Origin: Brevibacillus humidisoli
GTDB taxonomy: Bacteria > Bacillota > Bacilli > Brevibacillales > Brevibacillaceae
NCBI RefSeq assembly: GCF_020923435.1
Contig: NZ_CP087263.1
Location: forward strand, 4,111,970 to 4,175,969
Length of the DNA: 64,000 bases
Direction: 5' to 3'
A model generated the notes under the pieces. That model made no database searches, had not been told where the DNA came from, and saw nothing but the letters and a program-made list of their open reading frames with translations. The translations under genes were made by a program, and so were the position numbers. Within the stretch, counting starts at the first letter, position 1. Each line of letters opens with the position of its first letter. Shown here piece by piece: positions 53,010 to 60,137 of the stretch.

Positions 53010-53100
53010 GTAGACAAAGCCTCGGTACAGGCGGAGGACAGCTCCTTTCCGGAGGCAGCGACTGGAGGCAAAGAGCTACTCTCCTCCGCGCCACTCCCCT
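53010..53100. repeat. MITE-like dispersed element, copy 2
   Basis: It begins TGTAGACAAAGCCTCGGTAC, shares AGGCGGAG and CTTTCCGGA with the first 50 bases of the element at 4528, and keeps AAAGAGCTACTCTC from its far arm. The central stem and the right terminus are lost. Like copy 1 it directly follows a hairpin. The short sequence between it and yheH holds nothing evident. Confidence 0.65.
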
Positions 53101-53127
53101 TGGCCTGGGCAAGTCAGCGTCAGAATG

Positions 53128-55242
53128 TTACGCGGTTTCCGGTGACAACACACTCCGCTCTACAGCAGACACTTCCTGTTCTCCCTGCTGAAGCTGATAC
53201 ATGTGATAGTACTTGCCTCCCAGCCTCATCAATGCATCGTGGTCCCCCCGCTCCACGATCTCACCCCGATCCAAAACCAGAATCATATCAGCATTTTGGA
53301 TCGTGGAGAGGCGATGGGCGATGATAAAAGTGGTCCGCCCCTTTTTCACCACATCCAACGCATTCTGAATCGTGGCTTCTGTCTCTGTGTCAATGTTGGA
53401 CGTGGCTTCATCGAGAATCAGGATGGCCGGGTTAAAGGCAAGCGCACGGGCAAACGAGATGAGCTGACGCTGGCCCGCAGACAGGGTACTGCCTTTTTCG
53501 ATCACCGGTTCGTCCACGCCGTTTGGCAAATGCTTCAGCACCCGATCACCGCCGATTTCGCTCAGTACCTGTTCCACCCGCTCCCTCGAGATGGCCGGAT
53601 CGCTGAGCGACACATTGGACGCGATGGTTCCTGTGAACAAAAACGGGTCCTGCAGCACGATCCCCATATGCTCCCGCAAGGTTTGTCGAGGAAGCTCTCT
53701 AATATCCACGTCGTCAATGGTAATCCGGCCGCGCTGCACGTCATAAAAGCGAAACAGCACATTCAGGATCGAGCTTTTTCCGGAGCCGGTATGCCCCACA
53801 AGCGCTACCGTTTGTCCCGGCTTTGCTTCAAACGAGATGCCTTTGAGCACATACTCGTCTTCCTTGTAGGCAAACCATACGTCCTCAAACTTCACTTTGC
53901 CCTGATAGCGGTCCATCTTCTGATCGGATACATCTTCGCCCGGCTCGTCAAGCAAAACGAATACACGCTCCGCCGAAACCAACGCCGTCTCTAGATGGGG
54001 CAGTTGGTTGACGATGTTGACGATGGGCTGGAACAGGCGGTTCAGATAATCGACAAACGCGTACAGCATACCAAGCGAAATAACACCTTCCACCCCCGTG
54101 ATCGAGATGCCGCCAAAGTACCAGATCATGGCGATAAAGGCGAGATTGCGAATGACGCCGACCAGATTGTGGCCGGTCAGGGCATTGAGACTGAGCAGCT
54201 TGCTCTTGTAGGTGAAAAGCCTCGTATTGTACATGTGAAAGTCCTGCTCTGTCTGTTTCTCTTTCCGAAACGCCTTGATGATCGTGATCCCCTGGATCGT
54301 CTCATTGATCATCGCGTTGATCTCACTGACTGTGGAACGGATCACCTGGTTAAACCGTTTGGCGAAACGACGGTACACATAGATCCAGATCGCCAGAAGA
54401 GGCACAATAAACAGGCAAATGGACGCAAGCCGTACATCCAGCATGAACAAAGCGGCAAACACCCCGATCATGTAAATCGCACCGGAGAAAAAGTTGGCCA
54501 ATACGGTAACATACAGCTCGCGCGTCGTTTCCGTATCGTTGGTAATCCGCGATACCACTTTTCCGGCCGGAAGGCTATCGAAATAGTGGATCGGCAGCCT
54601 GTTCAAGTGGGCAAATACATCTGTCCGCATGTTTCGAATAATCCGGTTCGCTGTTGCTTGCAGCAGGTATCTTTCGCCATACGTGAACACGGACGATACG
54701 ATCAGCAAGCCGAAGTAGAACAAGCATAGCTGAATCAAACCGCTCATCTCTGGTTGAAAGAACGGATAGAGCTGTTCCGTATCCAGCTTTTGAGCCGGAT
54801 AAGTCTGCGTTTGGTTCCCTTTGGTAATCGCCAGCAAGCCATCTGCTGTGATGGAGCGTTCGCCGTCAAAGCCAACTGGCTGGCCGACAAAGTAATAATC
54901 CTGATTCACTTGCAGAACCCTAACCTCGGTACCGCGAGCCTCTCCTTCCGCAAAATGGTCAGCGCGTTTATATAACCTGCCTTCATACGGTACTGCATAC
55001 GGTCCCTCCTGCTCGGTCTCGTACCAAGACTGCTCGATGCCGGAGATGTGCACATCAATCATCCGCTTGGCGATCAAGGGACCTGCCAGATCTGTTCCAA
55101 CCGCCACTGCCAGCATCAACAGCGCAGCGATCAATTGCCATTTAAAATGCAGGGCGTATTTCACCAGCCGCTTGCCTGTTTTGGCTACACTTGCAGCGGT
55201 CCGGTCCATCTCCAAATCATATTGATCCATATCTGTCTCCAT
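53128..55242 (-). CDS. yheH: Heterodimeric ABC exporter subunit YheH (BmrD)
   Basis: 704 residues. Exporter domain with a large extracytoplasmic insertion after helix 1 (DVHISGIEQSWYETEQEGPY; YYFVGQPVGFDGERSITADG), the hallmark of B. subtilis YheH. The ATPase has Walker A GHTGSGKSS (~482), signature LSAGQRQLISFARALAFNPA (~585) and ILILDEATSNIDTETE. It follows yheI by 6 nt. YheI-YheH is a multidrug exporter induced by ribosome-targeting antibiotics. The start at 55242 or four codons later cannot be separated. Confidence 0.93.
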   Translation of the reverse strand: METDMDQYDLEMDRTAASVAKTGKRLVKYALHFKWQLIAALLMLAVAVGTDLAGPLIAKRMIDVHISGIEQSWYETEQEGPYAVPYEGRLYKRADHFAEGEARGTEVRVLQVNQDYYFVGQPVGFDGERSITADGLLAITKGNQTQTYPAQKLDTEQLYPFFQPEMSGLIQLCLFYFGLLIVSSVFTYGERYLLQATANRIIRNMRTDVFAHLNRLPIHYFDSLPAGKVVSRITNDTETTRELYVTVLANFFSGAIYMIGVFAALFMLDVRLASICLFIVPLLAIWIYVYRRFAKRFNQVIRSTVSEINAMINETIQGITIIKAFRKEKQTEQDFHMYNTRLFTYKSKLLSLNALTGHNLVGVIRNLAFIAMIWYFGGISITGVEGVISLGMLYAFVDYLNRLFQPIVNIVNQLPHLETALVSAERVFVLLDEPGEDVSDQKMDRYQGKVKFEDVWFAYKEDEYVLKGISFEAKPGQTVALVGHTGSGKSSILNVLFRFYDVQRGRITIDDVDIRELPRQTLREHMGIVLQDPFLFTGTIASNVSLSDPAISRERVEQVLSEIGGDRVLKHLPNGVDEPVIEKGSTLSAGQRQLISFARALAFNPAILILDEATSNIDTETEATIQNALDVVKKGRTTFIIAHRLSTIQNADMILVLDRGEIVERGDHDALMRLGGKYYHMYQLQQGEQEVSAVERSVLSPETA

Positions 55243-55248
55243 CCGGGA

Positions 55249-57000
55249 TCACCCGCTCCCTGTCAGTTTTGCTTCTACCTGCTGGCGTGTGTACTGTTCC
55301 CAGTACCAACCACCCTTTTCCATCAACTGCTCATGAGTTCCCTGTTCTACGATGCACCCTTCATCCAGCACCAAAATCAGATCCGCATGCTGCACGGCGG
55401 AGAACCGGTGTGTGGTAATCAACGTGGTTTTACCCTTACGTGCCTTGCGGATATTGGCGATGATCTCTGCTTCTGTCCGTGCGTCAACCGCCGACATCGC
55501 ATCGTCCAGGATCAGAATGTGCGGGTCAGCAATAAGCGCCCGCGCAATCGATACACGCTGTTTTTGGCCGCCGGACAGCGCCACCCCTTTTTCTCCAACC
55601 AGCGTGTCCACCCCCTCGGGCAGGTACGGCAAATCCTTTTCAAACGCAGAAGCAGTGACTGCTTCGTGGAATTCCTCTTCACTCGCATTGCTCTTGCCCA
55701 ATAAAATATTGTTCTTTACCGATCTTGAGAACAAAAATTGCTCTTGAGGCACGTACCCCAGCCACGCTTTCAACTGGTCCAAGTCAATTCTCTCAATCGG
55801 AACACCCGATATGGTTATGCTGCCTTCACCCGGTGGGTATTCGCGCAGCAACTGTTTGACCAAGGTTGTTTTCCCACTGCCGGTTCGCCCTACAATGCCC
55901 AGTGTCTGCCCTTTTTCCAGCGTAAAGGAGATCTGCTGCAAGTTATCAATCCGGGAACTGGGATAACGAAAAGAAACGTTGTCGAATTGGAGCCGTTCGG
56001 GTGATTCGACGGGCAGTGTGTTTTCTGGTTCGGGAACATCAGGTTGATACCCAAGTGTCTCGTTTACCCGGTCGAGAGAGGCATTTCCCCGCTGCATGAT
56101 ATTGATCAGTTCACCAATCGCAAACATCGGCCAAATCAGCATCCCCAGATAGACGTTGAACGAGACCAACCCGCCAATCGTCAGTTCATTATGAAAAACG
56201 AGGTAGGCACCATAGCCAAGCCCGATCAAATAGCTAGCACCAACCAGGATCTTCACAGTCGGTTCAAACAACGCGTCAATACGAACCACAGCCAGGTTTT
56301 TCTGGAGCACATCTCTGGTCACACCGTCGAAATGCCGCTCCGACGCCCTCTCCTGAACGTAGGCGCGGATGACCCGGACGCCTGAGATCGTCTCCAGCAC
56401 ACCGTCATTCATGTCGCCAAACGCGTCCTGGGCCGCCGTAAACCTCGCGTGAATCCATTTTCCATAGGTATTGATCAGAGCCGCCATGATCGGCAACGGT
56501 AAAATAGCGGCCAGCGTCAGCTTCCACGAGATGAAGCAAACCATCGTCACCAGCAAGGTCGCCATCCAGACAGTAGAATCAATCAGCGTCAATATGCCAA
56601 ACCCGGCTGTTTGCGACACCGCCTGCAGATCGTTGGTGCCCCGCGCCATCAGATCACCTGTACGGTTCCGCTCGTAAAAGGTAGGGGTCATCTTGAGGAA
56701 GTGACGCATCAACTGCGAGCGAAGCAACCGCTCTACGACAAATGCCCCTCCGAACAGCGTATACATCCAGACGTAGGTGATCGCGTACACGACTGCCGTA
56801 ATGCCCAGCATCAGGAGCAGCGTCTGCACCATTTCTACCCAGGTCAACATCCCAAGCTGGATCGCGTCAATGGACGTGCCCACCAGCATCGGCGGAATCA
56901 CCTCCAGAATGCCGACAAACACGAGCAGCGAAATGGCCAGCGTGTACCGTTTCCATTCTTGTTTGAAAAACCAGCCAAGCTTTTGCATGACCGCCAGCAT
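55249..57000 (-). CDS. yheI: Heterodimeric ABC exporter subunit YheI (BmrC)
   Basis: 583 residues, closely following YheI (585 in B. subtilis): MQKLGWFFKQEWKRYTLAIS, NRTGDLMARGTNDLQAVSQT, GMLIWPMFAIGELINIMQRG. The ATPase has Walker A GRTGSGKTTLVKQLLREYPP (~370), signature LSGGQKQRVSIARALI (~474), and D in place of E after Walker B (ILILDDAMSAVD), the degenerate site expected in one half of such heterodimers. AGAGGAG lies 8 nt before the ATG. A leader peptide and two terminators precede it. Confidence 0.95.
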   Translation of the reverse strand: MLAVMQKLGWFFKQEWKRYTLAISLLVFVGILEVIPPMLVGTSIDAIQLGMLTWVEMVQTLLLMLGITAVVYAITYVWMYTLFGGAFVVERLLRSQLMRHFLKMTPTFYERNRTGDLMARGTNDLQAVSQTAGFGILTLIDSTVWMATLLVTMVCFISWKLTLAAILPLPIMAALINTYGKWIHARFTAAQDAFGDMNDGVLETISGVRVIRAYVQERASERHFDGVTRDVLQKNLAVVRIDALFEPTVKILVGASYLIGLGYGAYLVFHNELTIGGLVSFNVYLGMLIWPMFAIGELINIMQRGNASLDRVNETLGYQPDVPEPENTLPVESPERLQFDNVSFRYPSSRIDNLQQISFTLEKGQTLGIVGRTGSGKTTLVKQLLREYPPGEGSITISGVPIERIDLDQLKAWLGYVPQEQFLFSRSVKNNILLGKSNASEEEFHEAVTASAFEKDLPYLPEGVDTLVGEKGVALSGGQKQRVSIARALIADPHILILDDAMSAVDARTEAEIIANIRKARKGKTTLITTHRFSAVQHADLILVLDEGCIVEQGTHEQLMEKGGWYWEQYTRQQVEAKLTGSG

Positions 57001-57037
57001 GGTCTTCTCTCCTCTCTTTCATGGGCTGCTGGATAAT

Positions 57038-57066
57038 AAAAAAACACATCACGACATCGCAATGTG
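57038..57066 (-). terminator. Second attenuator terminator of yheIH
   Basis: CACAT (57045-57049) and ATGTG (57062-57066) with inner CGA/TCG pairing, then T7 on the minus strand, 38 nt before the yheI start. Confidence 0.7.
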
Positions 57067-57083
57067 CTTTGTCAGAACCATAT

Positions 57084-57118
57084 AAAAAGCGCACGCCACG
57101 ACAAATCGTGACCTGCGC
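57084..57118 (-). terminator. First attenuator terminator of yheIH
   Basis: GCGCA (57089-57093) and TGCGC (57114-57118) outer arms plus CACGA/TCGTG inner arms and loop CAAA, then T5 on the minus strand. It begins 31 nt after the leader-peptide stop. Confidence 0.75.
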
Positions 57119-57148
57119 CTGTTTTAACGAAGATGAAACAACAAATCG

Positions 57149-57241
57149 TTACACGGCTTTGCGGGTTAACAAGGAGGTCACATCATGCCTGATGAAGTTG
57201 TAAGCAGCTTCAAGCTTGCGAATCCGATTGATCAAGAGCAT
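57149..57241 (-). CDS. 30-residue leader peptide upstream of yheIH (bmrB-like)
   Basis: ATG 57241 with AAAGGAGG 9 nt upstream. It reads MLLINRIRKLEAAYNFIRHD, then VTSLLTRKAV and stop. It lies between a promoter and two terminators, all upstream of yheI. In B. subtilis the yheI-yheH pair (bmrCD) is controlled by bmrB, a translated leader in which antibiotic-stalled ribosomes prevent termination. The same logic is inferred here. The peptide itself is shorter than BmrB, and I cannot confirm its homology from memory. Confidence 0.7.
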   Translation of the reverse strand: MLLINRIRKLEAAYNFIRHDVTSLLTRKAV

Positions 57242-57276
57242 GAGTAAGCGCCTCCTTTGTAGATTGATGTAAATGC

Positions 57277-57319
57277 TACGTTACAAAAGTAACGTATCAC
57301 GTATGGAAAACAATGTCAA
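57277..57319 (-). promoter_or_regulatory. Promoter and palindrome of the yheIH leader
   Basis: TTGACA (57319-57314), 17-nt spacer, TACGTT (57296-57291) as a weak -10. The -10 lies in TACGTTACAAAAGTAACGTA (57277-57296), perfect 8-bp arms over the start point. The half site ACGTTAC also occurs in the dyad of the TipA-like gene promoter (51593-51605), so that regulator might act here. Confidence 0.6.
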
Positions 57320-57393
57320 CGTTCTTTTCAAAAATCTTTTACTTGATAATGAACTAGCACAACGCCAATTCATCCATCGTTTCGTAGCCTATT

Positions 57394-57427
57394 AAAAAGT
57401 CCTGAACGACTGCGGTTCAGGACTTCT
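57394..57427 (-). terminator. Terminator of the MmyB-type regulator gene
   Basis: AAGTCCTGAAC (57399-57409) and GTTCAGGACTT (57417-57427), perfect 11-bp arms, then TTTAATAG on the minus strand. Confidence 0.8.
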
Positions 57428-57450
57428 ATCAAAAGGGACACGGAACTTCG

Positions 57451-58296
57451 CTACCCCGCGTTGTCCCCCATTAATTTTTTCAACTTGCTCTCTGTTGGCG
57501 AATGGGGATCTGGCGTATAGATGCTGCAGCGTAGATCGGAGCTGCCTTGCACCTGCAGAGATGTGAGGTGAAACTGCATCTTCCCTGCTTTTGCATGACG
57601 AAACTGGATCAATACCTCTGGAGCCGATTTTACCTCGCTCTGCTGCCAAAGATCGTCGAAGTCTGGGTGAATCGCCTTCATCTCTTCAAGGAACTGATCA
57701 TACCAGTGATCCTCCGCATATTGACCGTAATACGCCCGGAAGATGGCGAGAAACCCCCTGACAAAATGCTCCCAGTTCACCGCCAATCGCTGTAGTTCTT
57801 TTCTGGTAAACAGCAGACGAATCATATTACGCTGCTCAAACGGGATTGTCCCAAAATCTAAAAAAACGTTGGCTGCCGCGTCATTCCATCCGACAATATC
57901 ATAGCGCCTGTCGGAGATGATTGTAGGGCAAAATCGCAGCTCCTGCAAAATCTTTTGTAATGAGGGACTGATTTCAGGCGGTTCTTCCTTCCCTAAGTTT
58001 GCCGCTGAACCAGACTCCAATGCCAAGGCATAGAGATATTTGCGTTCGTCAATGGTCAACTGCAGCGCGTTTGCAATGCAATCCAATACCGAGGTTGACA
58101 TTCTGATGTCTCGCCCTTGTTCAAGCCATGTGTACCAGGTGGTGCTGATCCCTGCCAGTTGGGCAACTTCTTCTCTCCGTAAGCCCGGCGTTCTGCGGCG
58201 AGTGCCGGAAGCTAATCCAACAGATTCGGGGAGGATCTTGGCCCGCTTCGCCTTCAAAAAAACGGATAGAGCTTGCCGTCTCGCTTCGCGATCCAT
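57451..58296 (-). CDS. XRE-HTH regulator with MmyB-like ligand-binding domain
   Basis: 281 residues. HTH in ~30-90 (TPGLRREEVAQLAGISTTWY; TWLEQGRDIRMSTSVLDCIA). Residues ~108-270 are an MmyB-like, PAS-fold ligand domain (RRYDIVGWNDAAANVFLDFG; NMIRLLFTRKELQRLAVNWE; FDDLWQQSEV). The MmyB domain structure is known to hold a fatty acid. Here the gene is divergent from fabF with an inverted repeat between them, consistent with lipid-responsive control, which is an inference. Confidence 0.9.
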   Translation of the reverse strand: MDREARRQALSVFLKAKRAKILPESVGLASGTRRRTPGLRREEVAQLAGISTTWYTWLEQGRDIRMSTSVLDCIANALQLTIDERKYLYALALESGSAANLGKEEPPEISPSLQKILQELRFCPTIISDRRYDIVGWNDAAANVFLDFGTIPFEQRNMIRLLFTRKELQRLAVNWEHFVRGFLAIFRAYYGQYAEDHWYDQFLEEMKAIHPDFDDLWQQSEVKSAPEVLIQFRHAKAGKMQFHLTSLQVQGSSDLRCSIYTPDPHSPTESKLKKLMGDNAG

Positions 58297-58371
58297 GGTT
58301 TTTGCTCACCTTTTCATTTCCATTATCGTGGTACTGATTATACTATTATAATCTATAACTTGTAATAGGAT

Positions 58372-58401
58372 AAATCACGTGAAAAGATAATCTTGTGATT
58401 T
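58372..58401. promoter_or_regulatory. Inverted repeat between the MmyB-type gene and fabF
   Basis: AAATCAC (58372-58378) and GTGATTT (58395-58401), perfect 7-bp arms 16 nt apart, 24 nt upstream of the fabF start. The AT-rich block 58340-58366 to its left contains TATACT and TATAAT. Confidence 0.5.
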
Positions 58402-58425
58402 CTGCGTTAAGGGAGGGCAACGGTG

Positions 58426-59664
58426 ATGGAAAGGGTCGTTATTACTGGGATGGGTGTAGTTTCGCCGCTAGGGAACACCGTAGACAGCTTTTGGAATCAA
58501 TTAATAAACGGCAAGTCTGGCATTTCCCTCATTGATACATTTGACGTCTCCAGGCACAAGTCGAAAATAGCCGGGCTCGTTCGAGACTTTGATCCAGATG
58601 CGCTCTTGGGCCGCAAAGAAGCACGACGTATGGATCGCTTTTGCCAGTTTGCTGTGGTGGCTGCTCATCAAGCTTTGCAAGATTCGGGACTTTCACTAGA
58701 GCAGATGAATCGGGAACGTTTGGGCGTTTTTGTCGGTTCTGGCGTCGGCGGCATTCAAACCTTGTTGGGACAGGACACTGTTATTCGAGAGCGTGGCCCG
58801 GCGCGGGTAAGCCCAACTTTGGTACCCATGATGATTTCCAATATGGCGGCCGCCATGATCAGTATCGCATTTGGCGCATCAGGTCCCACCATGTCCCCGG
58901 TTACGGCTTGTTCCATTGGCAATACGTCGATCGGAGAAGCATTTCGCTTGATTCGTTCTGGGGGCGCGGATGCTGTCTTTGCTGGAGGAGCGGAAGCTGC
59001 TGTCACGGAAATATCTTTAGCCAGTTTTGGCAATGCCACCGCATTATCTGTCCAAAATGAGGAGCCATCCCGAGCCAGTCGTCCGTTCGATGCCAGACGA
59101 GATGGATTCGTGATGGCAGAGGGCGCAGGGGTGCTGCTATTGGAATCGCTTACCCATGCTCTGCGAAGAGATGCCCCGATTTATGCAGAAGTGATCGGCT
59201 ATGGAGCCAGTTCGGATGCATACCATATGGTAGCGACCCATCCAGAGGGGATTGGCGCTTATCAGGCTATGAAACTAGCGATTCAAGAAGCCGGCATTGC
59301 CCCTAATCAAGTCGATGTAATCAGTGCACACGCTACAAGCACAGAGGTAGGCGATCGCTCGGAGACGCTGGCGATTAAAAGGCTTTTTGGAGATGACGCT
59401 TATCGGATACCGATTACAGCCAACAAATCGATGACAGGTCATCTGTTGGGAGCAGCTAGTGCGGTGGAAGCGATCGGTCTCGTAAAAACCCTTCAGCAAA
59501 ACATCATCCCTCCGACGATTAATCAGGAGGAGAATGATCCAGAATGTGATCTCGACTATGTGCCCAATACAGCTCGTGAAGCCTCACTGAGCATTGGGTT
59601 ATCCAATTCGTTCGGTTTTGGAGGGCACAATGCAGTGATCGTGTTAAAAGCCTACAACCAGTAA
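58426..59664 (+). CDS. fabF: Beta-ketoacyl-ACP synthase II
   Basis: About 412 residues. The active-site triad is Cys in SPVTACSIGNTSIGEA (~163), His in SAHATSTEVGD (~302) and His in NKSMTGHLLGAASAVEAIG (~338). The C-terminus SNSFGFGGHNAVIVLKAY is typical of FabF. It condenses malonyl-ACP with acyl-ACP in fatty-acid elongation. ATG 58426 has GGGAGGG 8 nt upstream. No other fab gene or acyl carrier protein is adjacent, so it is probably a second, specialised copy. The GGGAGGG site, the palindrome and the divergent MmyB-type gene suggest regulated expression. Confidence 0.92.
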   Translation: MERVVITGMGVVSPLGNTVDSFWNQLINGKSGISLIDTFDVSRHKSKIAGLVRDFDPDALLGRKEARRMDRFCQFAVVAAHQALQDSGLSLEQMNRERLGVFVGSGVGGIQTLLGQDTVIRERGPARVSPTLVPMMISNMAAAMISIAFGASGPTMSPVTACSIGNTSIGEAFRLIRSGGADAVFAGGAEAAVTEISLASFGNATALSVQNEEPSRASRPFDARRDGFVMAEGAGVLLLESLTHALRRDAPIYAEVIGYGASSDAYHMVATHPEGIGAYQAMKLAIQEAGIAPNQVDVISAHATSTEVGDRSETLAIKRLFGDDAYRIPITANKSMTGHLLGAASAVEAIGLVKTLQQNIIPPTINQEENDPECDLDYVPNTAREASLSIGLSNSFGFGGHNAVIVLKAYNQ

Positions 59665-59877
59665 TGTCGCATGTTGATGTTGCTCGTGAACCGCTCAGCA
59701 GCTCGGTTCTCGATTGATTATGAAGTGCGTTTTCAATTTTTGGTGGAAGCATTATCGGCAAGGCTAATACAAGCAAACCTTATCTCGAGTCTGTTATTTC
59801 CTTTACAGAAATAGTTGGAGCCAGCAAAAGCAACGTAAAGATAGAAGAAATCGCTTCTCAGTGATTTTATCATCATG

Positions 59878-59907
59878 AAAAAAGGTGAGAGACGTCTCAC
59901 CTTTTTT
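59878..59907. terminator. Bidirectional terminator between fabF and the VOC remnant
   Basis: AAAAAAGGTGAGA and TCTCACCTTTTTT arms around GACG. T-runs on both strands. 59665-59877 shows no gene. Confidence 0.8.
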
Positions 59908-60137
59908 GGATTGTTTGAGTCCAAACGAGTTTCCATCCTCATCTACAAATTGTGCGAAGAACCCAAACTCCATTTCGGTTGGATGCATCGTGAATTCCAC
60001 TCCTTTTTCCGTTAACTGGCGATGGGCCCCATGGGGAATTCTGCTTTTACTACAAAACCAACTTTATTCAACCAAAATTCTTTTGCTTTCTCCTGATCGT
60101 CTACATAAATACTAACCGTTGCAATCTTCGATATCAT
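59880..60137 (-). pseudogene. VOC/glyoxalase-family protein with internal deletion
   Basis: MISKIATVSIYVDDQEKAKE then FWLNKVGFVVKAEFPMGP is a standard VOC N-terminus. It passes into a stop six codons later, and in the neighbouring frame QLTEKGVEFTMHP and MEFGFFAQFVDEDGNSFGLK complete the C-terminal half-module. About 45 central residues are missing at a junction near 60017, and the frame is lost. Its ATG overlaps the stop of the large surface-protein gene. Confidence 0.75.

Noticed and set aside
57177-57243. Plus-strand ORF MPDEVVSSFKLANPIDQEHE with an AAGGAGGT upstream, antisense to the yheIH leader
   Set aside because: It has a good RBS but no promoter or terminator on that strand. The minus-strand ORF fits a complete promoter-leader-attenuator-gene array. 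The apparent RBS is the complement of leader codons.
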